Positions 7,543-14,648 of a DNA stretch of 19,818 nucleotides are shown here, one piece after another. Source of the DNA: DALYDK01 sp964477125 (lineage in GTDB: Bacteria; Patescibacteriota; Saccharimonadia; Saccharimonadales; CAIOMD01). A program made the position numbers and the translations under genes. The notes under the pieces are model-generated. The model saw only the letters and a program-made list of their open reading frames with translations, had not been told where the DNA came from and ran no database searches. The DNA is taken from the NCBI GenBank assembly GCA_964477125.1, contig CAYZCZ010000012.1, forward strand, positions 1 through 19,818, given 5' to 3'. Every line of letters begins with the position of its first letter. Positions within the stretch are counted from its first letter, which is position 1.

Positions 7543-8568
7543 TTAAGAAAATATATTCTTAATTTTTTTGAACAGGCCTTTTGCATCAGATGAACCTATA
7601 TGAGAACCTTGGCCATTTCCCTCATTTAATAGCATATCTAACATCATTAGGCCTACGGCAGTAGCATATTCTGGAGCATTAATAGTATCTATAAAGCCAC
7701 CTGTATTTTGTATTACGCCAGTTTTTGCAGGCAATTGTAAATGCTCTTTTGCATATTCTGCTAACCCAGGCATATTTGCCATACCGCCTACTATTACTAA
7801 ACCACCAGGTAGTTTCCGGCTTTTACCAATTTTTTTAAACTCTCGTTCTATTTGTTCAAATAGTTCTTCAACGCGAGCTTCTACAACTAGTCTGACTGTT
7901 TTTTCACTAAAGGCATACCGCTTACCGTTGTGTTCTACACTAATATTTTCGGCAGGTGGTTCACTAAAGTCTAGTGTAGCGTGAGCTTTTTTAACTGCAT
8001 CGGCTACTTCTAAGTCGGTTTTTAAGCCTATAGCTAAGTCGTTAGTCAAATGTTGGCTACCTATTGGAATAACNNNNNNNNNNNNNNNNNNNNNNNNNNN
8101 NNNNNNNNNNNNNNNNNNNNNNNNNNNNNNNNNNNNNNNNNNNNNNNNNNNNNNNNNNNNNNNNNNNNNNNNNACCTGAATAATGTCTCTGTTGGCTGGC
8201 AAATTTATAACAGTCGCTGCTTCTTCTACACGTATTCTGTCTTCGTCGCTAATTTGCCTACTTGGGCTACTAATGGCTACAACACCATGGGATGGCAAAC
8301 TGCTTACATGGGCACCATTAACATTAATAGTGGCACCATTAATTCGAACACCGGCCATTCTTTCAGCCTCGGAAACAGCTTCACTTATAGCCGAAGCAAC
8401 TTCCTCTACATGAACCACTGAACCCTTGCGCATTCCAGTATTTACAGCAGAACCAACGCCAATTACCGAAAGGCTGGCGTCTGGGTTTTGTTCATCTAGC
8501 ATACCAACGACACATCGGACTGCCGATGTACCAATATCAAGCCCGACAAAGTAAGGAGCTTTTTGCAT
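7543..8568 (-). CDS. ftsA: Cell division protein FtsA (interrupted by an assembly gap)
   Basis: FtsA is an actin-family ATPase that tethers FtsZ to the membrane. The N-terminus shows the phosphate-1 loop YFVGLDIGTSAVR (6-18) and continues to INLPANRDIIQ (121-131), where 100 N begin. After the gap comes VIPIGSQHLTNDLA, then the second nucleotide loop VIVGGMANMPGL and the conserved APEYATAVGLM region. The C-terminal amphipathic helix GLFKKIKNIFS is the membrane-targeting sequence. Both sides are in the same frame. The observed residues (about 307 plus the gap) are fewer than the roughly 400-420 usual for FtsA, because the missing piece (subdomain 1C and the DIGGGTTD-like loop) should be about 100 residues. 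The start at 8568 is set by homology and follows a -10 hexamer closely, with no Shine-Dalgarno. Confidence 0.95.
   Translation of the reverse strand: MQKAPYFVGLDIGTSAVRCVVGMLDEQNPDASLSVIGVGSAVNTGMRKGSVVHVEEVASAISEAVSEAERMAGVRINGATINVNGAHVSSLPSHGVVAISSPSRQISDEDRIRVEEAATVINLPANRDIIQXXXXXXXXXXXXXXXXXXXXXXXXXXXXXXXXXXVIPIGSQHLTNDLAIGLKTDLEVADAVKKAHATLDFSEPPAENISVEHNGKRYAFSEKTVRLVVEARVEELFEQIEREFKKIGKSRKLPGGLVIVGGMANMPGLAEYAKEHLQLPAKTGVIQNTGGFIDTINAPEYATAVGLMMLDMLLNEGNGQGSHIGSSDAKGLFKKIKNIFS
8074..8173. other. Assembly gap (100 N)
   Basis: Exactly 100 unknown bases, the conventional placeholder length for a scaffold gap. Comparison with the FtsA family suggests the true missing sequence is near 300 bp. 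Confidence 0.97.
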
Positions 8569-8574
8569 GCGTTA

Positions 8575-8604
8575 AGTATACCGCTTGTGCTCATAAACCG
8601 GCAA
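8575..8604 (-). promoter_or_regulatory. Predicted ftsA promoter (leaderless)
   Basis: TTGCCG (8599-8604) and TATACT (8575-8580) lie 18 bp apart on the minus strand. Only 6 nt separate the -10 from the ATG at 8568, so transcription should start at or next to the A of the start codon. Confidence 0.55.
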
Positions 8605-8653
8605 GTTTTTTTAGATAAAATTTTTAGTCTTCATCTATATTGTAAAGTCATTC

Positions 8654-8669
8654 TTGGCTGAATAGCCAA
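8654..8669. terminator. Short hairpin after map, doubtful terminator
   Basis: TTGGCT and AGCCAA form a 6-bp stem around GAAT. It lies 19-34 bp beyond the map stop, but no T-run follows the stem on the transcript strand, so termination efficiency is doubtful. Confidence 0.25.
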
Positions 8670-8687
8670 CACCATATAACCTAAAAA

Positions 8688-9437
8688 CTATAATCTTGTA
8701 AGAATTTCTGAGCCTGTGTTCGTAATTAACACAGTGTCTTCAAAGTGGGCAGCCAAACTGCCGTCACGGGTCATAATTGTCCAGTCATCGCCCGCTGTAA
8801 ATACCTGATGCGAACCAAGAGTTGTCATTGGTTCAATAGCAATAGTCATACCAGCCCTAAGCACTGGACCGGTACCGGCTTTACCATAATTAGGTATATT
8901 TGGGTCTTCGTGTAGCTCATGGCCAACTCCATGACCTACAAGTTCCCTTACTATTCCAAACTTATATCCATCTAAGACTTTTTGAATACTACTAGCAATA
9001 TCACCAACCATTACCCCATCTTTTAATACAGCAATACCAGCGTCTAAAGATTCTAATGTTCCAGCAACTAAGTGGCTTGCCTGTTTACTGGGCTTACCAG
9101 CAATTTTAGACCTTGCCGCATCGGTTATCATTCCGTTATAAGTAACACCAAAATCGAAACTAACAATATCGCCATCTTTTACTTCATAGTCTGTTGGTAT
9201 GCCATGCACAACTTCATCGTTAACAGATATGCAAATTACATTCGGGAACCCATACATTCCTAAAAATGTTGGTTTTCCGCCCAAAGACATTACCTCTTTA
9301 GATGCAATATTTGCGAGTTCATTGGTAGTAATTCCTGGTTGGATATTTTTGCCTACAATGCCTAATACAGTTGCAAGCATTTGGCCACTTACGCGCATAT
9401 CAATAATTTCTTGGCTGGTTTTTACCCTTGTATTCAA
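8688..9437 (-). CDS. map: Methionine aminopeptidase, type I
   Basis: This 249-residue cytosolic metallo-enzyme removes the initiator methionine from new proteins after deformylation. All metal ligands are visible: D95 (SFDFGV), D106 (ITDAARS), H169 (VGHGVGHELHEDP), E202 (IAIEPM) and E233 (HFEDT); H78 and H176 fit the substrate-site histidines. The start codon is TTG at 9437; its bases overlap the adk stop as TTGA, pointing to translational coupling, and no Shine-Dalgarno is needed. A later ATG at residue 14 would cut off the conserved KTSQEIIDMR start. The gene ends the rpsU-yqeY-adk-map run. adk followed by map recalls the order in the ribosomal spc operon, although the ribosomal genes are absent here. 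Confidence 0.97.
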   Translation of the reverse strand: MNTRVKTSQEIIDMRVSGQMLATVLGIVGKNIQPGITTNELANIASKEVMSLGGKPTFLGMYGFPNVICISVNDEVVHGIPTDYEVKDGDIVSFDFGVTYNGMITDAARSKIAGKPSKQASHLVAGTLESLDAGIAVLKDGVMVGDIASSIQKVLDGYKFGIVRELVGHGVGHELHEDPNIPNYGKAGTGPVLRAGMTIAIEPMTTLGSHQVFTAGDDWTIMTRDGSLAAHFEDTVLITNTGSEILTRL

Positions 9438-10000
9438 ACTGTAGCTACGCCTTTTTCAATTAAACCTTTAATAATTTCGTTATGTACTTGATCTATAGAC
9501 TGTTCGCCATTAACCTTAACTACGTTAACTGAAACCTTTTGGAACTCATTGATTATTGGCTTAATGGCATTCTCGTACTCTGAAAATCTTTCACCTATAG
9601 CTTTTTCATTATCATCTTGACGCCCTCGGTCAAGAAGCCTGTCTTTAACAACCTTTTCTTTAGCTAGTATGTGAATAATTGCCTCTAGGTGTATTTGGCC
9701 TAGTTTATGTTGTTCTATAAGCCAATCGGCCTGTGCAACGCCCCTAGGGAAGCCATCTAGTACAATTTGCCTATCATTCAGTTCATCGCCTAGATATAGG
9801 CTTGGCTCTAACATTTTTATTACTTCTTGTTGGTCTAAAATTTTGCCAGACAACATTTCCTGGCGACGCTCATCTTGAATTTTACTTCTTAACAAATCAC
9901 CCATAGATATCCAGACAGCACCACTCTTTTCGGCCAACAGCTTACTTTGGGTGCTTTTCCCTGAACCTGCTAAACCTAATACAACAATTAACCTAGTCAT
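9434..10000 (-). CDS. adk: Adenylate kinase, short-LID type
   Basis: This 188-residue enzyme interconverts ATP, AMP and ADP. The P-loop is GLAGSGKST (9-17), the NMP-binding region includes LDGFPR (81-86), and the LID is reduced to DRGRQDDN (124-131), without the zinc-binding cysteine lid of long bacterial forms. A related nucleoside monophosphate kinase specificity (UMP/CMP) cannot be fully excluded. It starts 7 bp after the yqeY stop, and its stop overlaps the TTG start of map by 4 nt, so the genes are very likely one transcript. Confidence 0.92.
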   Translation of the reverse strand: MTRLIVVLGLAGSGKSTQSKLLAEKSGAVWISMGDLLRSKIQDERRQEMLSGKILDQQEVIKMLEPSLYLGDELNDRQIVLDGFPRGVAQADWLIEQHKLGQIHLEAIIHILAKEKVVKDRLLDRGRQDDNEKAIGERFSEYENAIKPIINEFQKVSVNVVKVNGEQSIDQVHNEIIKGLIEKGVATV

Positions 10001-10007
10001 ATCTTAC

Positions 10008-10448
10008 CTACGCCTCTTGAATTTGCCTTTTAATCTCATCACTTAATCTTTTACCATCTGCCCTGCCAGCAACCTGCTTTACCGCAAGCCCCATTGCTTG
10101 TCCAAACTGTGGGTTATCACCTAAGCCAGCCAATACATGCTTAACAATTTCAGAAAGTTCTGTGTCTGTTAAATCCTCCTGCACATACACTGCGTATGTT
10201 TGTCGTTCAAACTCTTCTTTATCTGCTTGCTCGGGACGGTCATTGTCTCTAAAAATATCCCGTGCTTCTATTCTTGATTTAATTTCTTTACGAATAACCT
10301 TTTCGGCTTCGGCATCAGTTAGCTCATGCCCTAAAGCTATGCGTGCATTGGTAAATGCGCTCTTAAGCAAACGCAGCGCCTCGGCTTTGGGCTTTTGGCC
10401 CGCCTTTAGCGCTGCTATTAAATCCTGATTGACTTGATCTGTGGTCAT
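10008..10448 (-). CDS. yqeY: GatB/YqeY domain protein
   Basis: This 146-residue helical protein matches the stand-alone YqeY family: an N-terminal helical bundle (LIAALKAGQKPKAEALRLL), IRKEIKSRIEARDIF (51-66) and a tail domain with AMGLAVKQVAGRADGKRLSDEI. The tail resembles the tRNA-contacting end of GatB, so a tRNA-related role is suspected, but the function of stand-alone YqeY is not firmly known. Its ATG overlaps the rpsU stop (TAATG), the frequent rpsU-yqeY pairing. Confidence 0.93.
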   Translation of the reverse strand: MTTDQVNQDLIAALKAGQKPKAEALRLLKSAFTNARIALGHELTDAEAEKVIRKEIKSRIEARDIFRDNDRPEQADKEEFERQTYAVYVQEDLTDTELSEIVKHVLAGLGDNPQFGQAMGLAVKQVAGRADGKRLSDEIKRQIQEA

Positions 10449-10663
10449 TAACGAAGACCTAGCTTAGCTCGTTTGGTTTTTAGAGCTTTACGCTCTTGCC
10501 TAACGATAGCTTTTGTTCGGCGGTCACGCTTGCTGATGGGCTTTTCGAAGTATTGAACAGATTTTACCTCTGCTAAAACTCCGGATTGCTGCACCTTTCG
10601 GCCAAACCGTCGGATCAAACTCTCAGTGGATTCCTTTGCGTCCTTCTTTGTAACTTGAATCAT
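10448..10663 (-). CDS. rpsU: Small ribosomal subunit protein bS21
   Basis: This 71-residue, strongly basic protein shows the family pattern: an N-terminal IQVTKKDAKESTESLIRRFGRKVQQSG stretch (the SxESLxRRFxRxV core) and a C-terminal RQERKALKTKRAKLGLR helix. S21 sits near the anti-Shine-Dalgarno of 16S rRNA on the 30S platform. It is the first gene of the rpsU-yqeY-adk-map run and has a good promoter 10 bp ahead. Only a short leader is expected. Confidence 0.93.
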   Translation of the reverse strand: MIQVTKKDAKESTESLIRRFGRKVQQSGVLAEVKSVQYFEKPISKRDRRTKAIVRQERKALKTKRAKLGLR

Positions 10664-10672
10664 ACTCTGACC

Positions 10673-10701
10673 ATTCTAGACTATTACCCCTTATTTTTCA
10701 A
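10673..10701 (-). promoter_or_regulatory. Predicted rpsU operon promoter
   Basis: TTGAAA (10696-10701) and TAGAAT (10673-10678) are each 5 of 6 to consensus with a 17-bp spacer on the minus strand. The -10 is 9 nt from the rpsU ATG, giving a leader of about 3 nt. Confidence 0.65.
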
Positions 10702-10749
10702 GGCTAACATAGACTTTTTAAACATTAATATATTTTAAGTGCAAATTAT

Positions 10750-11046
10750 TTATCTTCTAGGAAGATTACTGGGGCGCTGATTAGCCCTTTGGCTTTTCAA
10801 TACAATACCCTGTAACTCTTTAAAAATTGGAAAACTTTTGTTGGTTGAATATATTTTAGTATTGCCTTGTTTTTCGCTAACTAAAAATCCAACCTTTTCT
10901 AGCCTTTTTAGTTCACGCTGAATATTACCTGCGTCCTCTTTAATGAGCTTTGCCAAGCCTCGGACATGAGTTTTAAAATCAGGAAACTTAGCATAGACCA
11001 CTATGATTTTTCGACGAACCCTGGATGTAATAAAAACGTCTAGCAT
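10750..11046 (-). CDS. Small winged-helix DNA-binding protein (ArsR-like)
   Basis: This 98-residue protein reads as a helix-turn-helix with wing: ITSRVRRKIIVVYAKFPD, HVRGLAKLIKEDAGNIQREL as the recognition region, then KRLEKVGFLV, and the wing EKQGNTKIYS, followed by a helix (FPIFKELQGIV) and a basic tail. This order is that of ArsR/MarR-like regulators. There is no cysteine metal site, so it is not a classic metal sensor. The start at 11046 has AGGTGAGG just upstream. It is divergent from priA across 98 bp with overlapping promoters, so it could regulate itself or priA; that is inference. Confidence 0.8.
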   Translation of the reverse strand: MLDVFITSRVRRKIIVVYAKFPDFKTHVRGLAKLIKEDAGNIQRELKRLEKVGFLVSEKQGNTKIYSTNKSFPIFKELQGIVLKSQRANQRPSNLPRR

Positions 11047-11079
11047 TTAACCTCACCTGCTGTTATTAGAACAACGTTA

Positions 11080-11109
11080 ATTATAGACGTATTGTAATGC
11101 CTTTGTAAA
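11080..11109 (-). promoter_or_regulatory. Predicted promoter of the winged-helix gene
   Basis: TTTACA (11104-11109) and a perfect TATAAT (11080-11085) lie 18 bp apart on the minus strand. The -35 overlaps the region expected to drive priA in the other direction. Confidence 0.6.
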
Positions 11110-11128
11110 CCTTTTTCATAAAAAAAGG

Positions 11129-11134
11129 TAGAAT
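11129..11134 (+). promoter_or_regulatory. Possible priA -10 element
   Basis: TAGAAT lies 10 nt before the priA ATG. The best -35-like sequence (TTGTAA, 11103-11108) is 20 bp away, which is too far, so the call is weak. If correct, the priA leader would be only about 3 nt. Confidence 0.35.
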
Positions 11135-11144
11135 AAGTGTAGAC

Positions 11145-13061
11145 ATGTATATTGAAGTGGTAGTTTGCAAAACCAAAACCAGCCGTAGGCTGTTCACCTA
11201 TAGCGCTGAAAATACTATTCAACTAGGTGATATTATTTCAGTGCCATTTGGCAAAAAAACGTTTCCGGCAATATGTTTGAATGTTGTAAAGAAACCAACA
11301 TTTAAAACGAAAGCTGTCTCTAGCTTATACAACTTGACTATTCCACCCAACCAAATAAAACTCCTAAAATGGATGTTAGAATTTTACCCAGATGACTATG
11401 GCTTAATTGGTAGTCAGTTCTTGCCCGCAAACCTTGGTGTTAAGCCCAGGCTAGTTAACCCACATATTATTCCAGGGCAAAATATTCCGCTACCAAAACC
11501 CACTAAACAACAGCAAAATGCCTTAAACCTACTATCCTCTCATACAAAAGTAATCCTACACGGCTCAACTGGCTCAGGTAAAACCAGAGTATTTACTGAA
11601 AAAATAATAGAGACTTTAAAAACTGGTAACTCTGTCTTGGTTATTACGCCAGAAATTGGCCTAACACCCCAGTTAGTATTCGATATTGAGAAGCATGTTA
11701 ATGCCCCAGTTATTGCTAGTCATTCGCAACTTTCGCCAGCTGAAAGACGCCGTATTTGGGAATATGCCAACAGCAGTCACCCACCAACAGTTTTCGTAGG
11801 ACCAAGGTCGTCACTGTTTATACCAATTAGCAATATTGGCCTTATTGTTATAGACGAGTTCCATGACCAATCCCTTAAGCAACAAAATAGCCCACGCTAT
11901 CAGTCCTTACACGTCACAGCTAAGCTTGCAAGTATTAATAGTTGCCCAGTTATTCTTAGCAGTGCCACACCCAACGTTGGCGACTTATACCAAATGTCAA
12001 AATCTGGTTACCAAGTAATAGTAATGGACCAACTTGCTGTCGCTAACAAGCCCGCTATCGGCCAAATTATAGATACAAACGACCGAGATCAATTTAAGAA
12101 AAGTAAATACCTAAGTGAACAAATACTAAATTCTATAAACCAATGCCTAAATAATGGCGAGCAATCTATGCTAATGCTAAACCGTAGGGGAAGCGCTAGG
12201 CTTGTAAAATGTTCAAATTGTAGTTGGCAGGCATTGTGTGATTCATGTGGACTACCACTTACCTACCACCACGATAATTTCACTTTAAACTGCCATAGTT
12301 GTGGCAAGAAAACTTCTGCTCCAAAAAATTGTCCCAAGTGTGGTTCGCTAGACATCACTTTTAAAACCATAGGTACCAAAGCCCTAGAAGACCACGTTAG
12401 CGGATTATTCCCCAAAGCCAAGATAGTCCGTTTCGATTCTGACGTTGGCGCCAGTGAACAATTACACCGCAATATTGCCGAGCTAAAAGAAGGCAATGTA
12501 GATATAATTATTGGCACCCAGCTTATAAGCAAGGGAATAGACTTGCCAAAACTTGGTGTGGTTGGGGTTGTTTCTGCGGATGCTGGGTTAGCACTCCCCG
12601 ATTTCAGCGCCGAGGAGTCGTTATTCCAGCAACTATACCAGGTGACAGGCCGAGTTGGGCGCGGACATCGCGAAAGCAAATTCTTTATTCAAACAGGCAA
12701 CCCGGACCATCCAGTAATGCAATCTGCATTAAGCAGGGATTACCAAGGTTTCTATGACTACGAAATTAATAAACGCAAAATGTTTAAATATCCGCCATTT
12801 TGCTATTTAGCGTTAGTAAAAATAACTAAAAAAACAGTGGCCAATGCCGAAAAAACTGCTCAAAAACTTTGTAACGAACTATCTAGCAATAATAACATAA
12901 CAGTTCTAGGACCATCTCCAAGTTTTTACGAAAAATCATCGAATGGTTATACCTGGCAAATAATTATTAAATCACCAAAACGTAGCGAAATATTAAAAGC
13001 TTTGGAAAAACTACCAACCGCGGACATTACAATAGATATCGATCCAGTCTCCCTGCTATAA
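11145..13061 (+). CDS. priA: Primosomal replication-restart helicase PriA
   Basis: This 638-residue DNA helicase reloads the replisome at stalled forks. It has an N-terminal 3'-DNA-binding domain (about 1-105), Walker A GSTGSGKT (140-147), TPEIGLTPQ (168-176), GPRSSLF (219-225), motif II IDEFHD (236-241), the SSATP motif (272-276) and a zinc module with eight cysteines (C356, C359, C365, C368, C383, C386, C396, C399). The C-terminal helicase lobe shows GTQLISKGID and QVTGRVGRG. It is somewhat shorter than enterobacterial PriA (about 730). Motif II reads DEFH where most PriA proteins have DEEH. It is a single gene with no obvious partner, divergent from the winged-helix regulator. Confidence 0.95.
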   Translation: MYIEVVVCKTKTSRRLFTYSAENTIQLGDIISVPFGKKTFPAICLNVVKKPTFKTKAVSSLYNLTIPPNQIKLLKWMLEFYPDDYGLIGSQFLPANLGVKPRLVNPHIIPGQNIPLPKPTKQQQNALNLLSSHTKVILHGSTGSGKTRVFTEKIIETLKTGNSVLVITPEIGLTPQLVFDIEKHVNAPVIASHSQLSPAERRRIWEYANSSHPPTVFVGPRSSLFIPISNIGLIVIDEFHDQSLKQQNSPRYQSLHVTAKLASINSCPVILSSATPNVGDLYQMSKSGYQVIVMDQLAVANKPAIGQIIDTNDRDQFKKSKYLSEQILNSINQCLNNGEQSMLMLNRRGSARLVKCSNCSWQALCDSCGLPLTYHHDNFTLNCHSCGKKTSAPKNCPKCGSLDITFKTIGTKALEDHVSGLFPKAKIVRFDSDVGASEQLHRNIAELKEGNVDIIIGTQLISKGIDLPKLGVVGVVSADAGLALPDFSAEESLFQQLYQVTGRVGRGHRESKFFIQTGNPDHPVMQSALSRDYQGFYDYEINKRKMFKYPPFCYLALVKITKKTVANAEKTAQKLCNELSSNNNITVLGPSPSFYEKSSNGYTWQIIIKSPKRSEILKALEKLPTADITIDIDPVSLL

Positions 13062-13127
13062 ATATTCTAAATTTATGAGATATATAAAATATTGTAATTA
13101 ACCTCAATAACAAGGGGTCAAATGGTG

Positions 13128-13133
13128 TATAAT
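13128..13133 (+). promoter_or_regulatory. Predicted def-fmt -10 element (leaderless)
   Basis: A perfect TATAAT lies 8 nt before the def ATG; no convincing -35 is seen. The distance predicts a 5' end within 1-2 nt of the start codon. Confidence 0.55.
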
Positions 13134-13141
13134 TACATTCA

Positions 13142-13717
13142 ATGAGCGCAAAAGATGAAATAATTACATTGCCGCACGATAGTTTGCGTCAAAGATCTGT
13201 CAAAATTGGTTATGTAGGTAAAGATGTTGCCGATTTAATTGCGAAAATGGAAGAAGCAACTCTAGACTGGGAAGACAGCCGAGAGCACGAATTAGGCGTA
13301 GCCTTGGCTGCTGTTCAAATAAATGAACTGAAACGAGTTGTAGTAATCCGTGAAGATTTTGAAGATAAAAAAAATCGTAACTTTACCGTTTTTATCAACC
13401 CAGAAATAACTAAGTTCGAAGGTGAAATAGTAGAAGACTACGAGGGCTGTCTTAGTATCAAAGATATATACGGTAAAGTTCCCAGATACAACAAAGTAAA
13501 AGTAAAGGCTATAGACCAAAATGGTAATGAGTTCAGGGTAACTGCCGAGGGTTTCTTGGCCAGAATCTTCCAGCACGAAATAGACCATACCAACGGTAAG
13601 GTATTTATTGACCACATAAAAGATGACCCTGAAGCTTTTTATAAACTAGGCAAAGACGGCCACTTAGAAGAAATGGACTATGCAACACATGTCAAAAACA
13701 ATAGTCTTCTTTGGTAG
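13142..13717 (+). CDS. def: Peptide deformylase
   Basis: This 191-residue metallo-hydrolase removes the formyl group from new N-termini. Motif 2 is EGCLS with the metal-binding C103, and motif 3 is HEIDH with H145, E146 and H149. Motif 1 reads GVALAAVQ (52-59), where the usual form is GxGLAAxQ, so one Gly is Ala. The C-terminus extends about 40 residues past HEIDH. The start is set by the -10 element and the N-terminus; no Shine-Dalgarno is seen. The 3' end overlaps fmt by 38 bp, so the two formyl-Met genes are coupled. Confidence 0.95.
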   Translation: MSAKDEIITLPHDSLRQRSVKIGYVGKDVADLIAKMEEATLDWEDSREHELGVALAAVQINELKRVVVIREDFEDKKNRNFTVFINPEITKFEGEIVEDYEGCLSIKDIYGKVPRYNKVKVKAIDQNGNEFRVTAEGFLARIFQHEIDHTNGKVFIDHIKDDPEAFYKLGKDGHLEEMDYATHVKNNSLLW

Positions 13718-14609
13718 TGGCCCGGTTGCCGCTAAATGTCTTGCCAAGCTAATAACTTGGCAACCTATTGAATTGGTTGTTACAAAAAGACGCCCAGCGC
13801 ACCACAAAGACCCAGCTCCGGTGGAACAATTGGCAATAAACGAAAACCTTAAGTTAGAATTTGCAGATAACAAGCTCGAGTTAGATGAGCTAATTCATAA
13901 ATCTGAACCAAATTCTTTACTAGCAGTTGTAATAGACTATGGTGTAATTATTAGCCAGCAAACCATAGATTATTTTCCATTAGGTATTTTAAACAGCCAT
14001 TTTAGCTTACTGCCCCACTGGCGTGGTGCCGACCCAATAACCTACAGCATCCTTAGCGGACAAAAAGAAACAGGTGTAAGCATAATGCAAATAACCGCGG
14101 GTTTAGATGAAGGCCCGCTACTTATGACAGGTAAAATAGAGGTTGGCGAACGTAATTCAACAGAACTTACATCAGAACTTATAAATGTTAGCGATGGCCT
14201 TTTAAAAATACTACTCGAACCATACATGGACACTAACAAGCAAGTTACCCCATTTCAACAAGATTTATCTCAAATAGTCACCTTCTCACGCAAACTGACC
14301 AAACAAGACGGCCAAATCGACACCAACAAAACTGCTACTGAACTATGCCGTGAAATTAGAGCATTTATTCAGTGGCCAAAGAGCAAAATAAACCTAAACA
14401 ATAAAGTAGATATTGTAGTAACCAAAGCACGCCCGGTCAACAAAAGCTTAAAAATTAACGAGGTATTGGTTGAGAATAATGAAGTATTCATAGGTTGCCG
14501 AGTTGATGCACTAAAAATTGAAAAGCTTAAACCAGCCGGTAAGAAAGAAATGGACACCAGTTCTTTCTTGAACGGATATAGAGACCTATTTGAATTTTCC
14601 AGTAAATAA
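13680..14609 (+). CDS. fmt: Methionyl-tRNA formyltransferase
   Basis: This enzyme of about 309 residues formylates Met-tRNAi for translation initiation. The core shows IVFFGSGPVAAKCL, the catalytic N105, H107 and D143 (NSHFSLLPHWRGADPI and GLDEGPLL), and RKLTKQDGQID leading into the C-terminal tRNA-binding domain (FIQWP). The alternative start three codons on (13689) fits family N-termini equally well; an AGAAG stretch favours 13680 slightly. The 5' end lies inside def, which is unusual only in the size of the overlap. It converges with the DUF5663-like gene. Confidence 0.95.
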   Translation: MQHMSKTIVFFGSGPVAAKCLAKLITWQPIELVVTKRRPAHHKDPAPVEQLAINENLKLEFADNKLELDELIHKSEPNSLLAVVIDYGVIISQQTIDYFPLGILNSHFSLLPHWRGADPITYSILSGQKETGVSIMQITAGLDEGPLLMTGKIEVGERNSTELTSELINVSDGLLKILLEPYMDTNKQVTPFQQDLSQIVTFSRKLTKQDGQIDTNKTATELCREIRAFIQWPKSKINLNNKVDIVVTKARPVNKSLKINEVLVENNEVFIGCRVDALKIEKLKPAGKKEMDTSSFLNGYRDLFEFSSK

Positions 14610-14615
14610 TCTGCT

Positions 14616-14633
14616 AACTAATAACGATTAGTT
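14616..14633. terminator. Weak AT-rich hairpin between convergent genes
   Basis: AACTAAT and ATTAGTT form a 7-bp stem with a 4-nt loop in the 39-bp gap between fmt and the convergent gene. The stem lacks G-C strength and a T-run, so it may end transcripts poorly. Confidence 0.3.
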
Positions 14634-14648
14634 CTTCCGCACTATTAA

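Noticed and set aside
8074..8173. ftsA as a pseudogene or frameshifted gene
   Set aside because: Both halves are intact and in one frame; the break is only unknown sequence from assembly.
11040..11222. Minus-strand 60-codon frame across the priA start
   Set aside because: It overlaps the divergent promoters and the priA coding start and shows no protein pattern.
13664..13873. Minus-strand frame across the def-fmt junction
   Set aside because: It is antisense to two well-supported enzymes and lacks a start signal.
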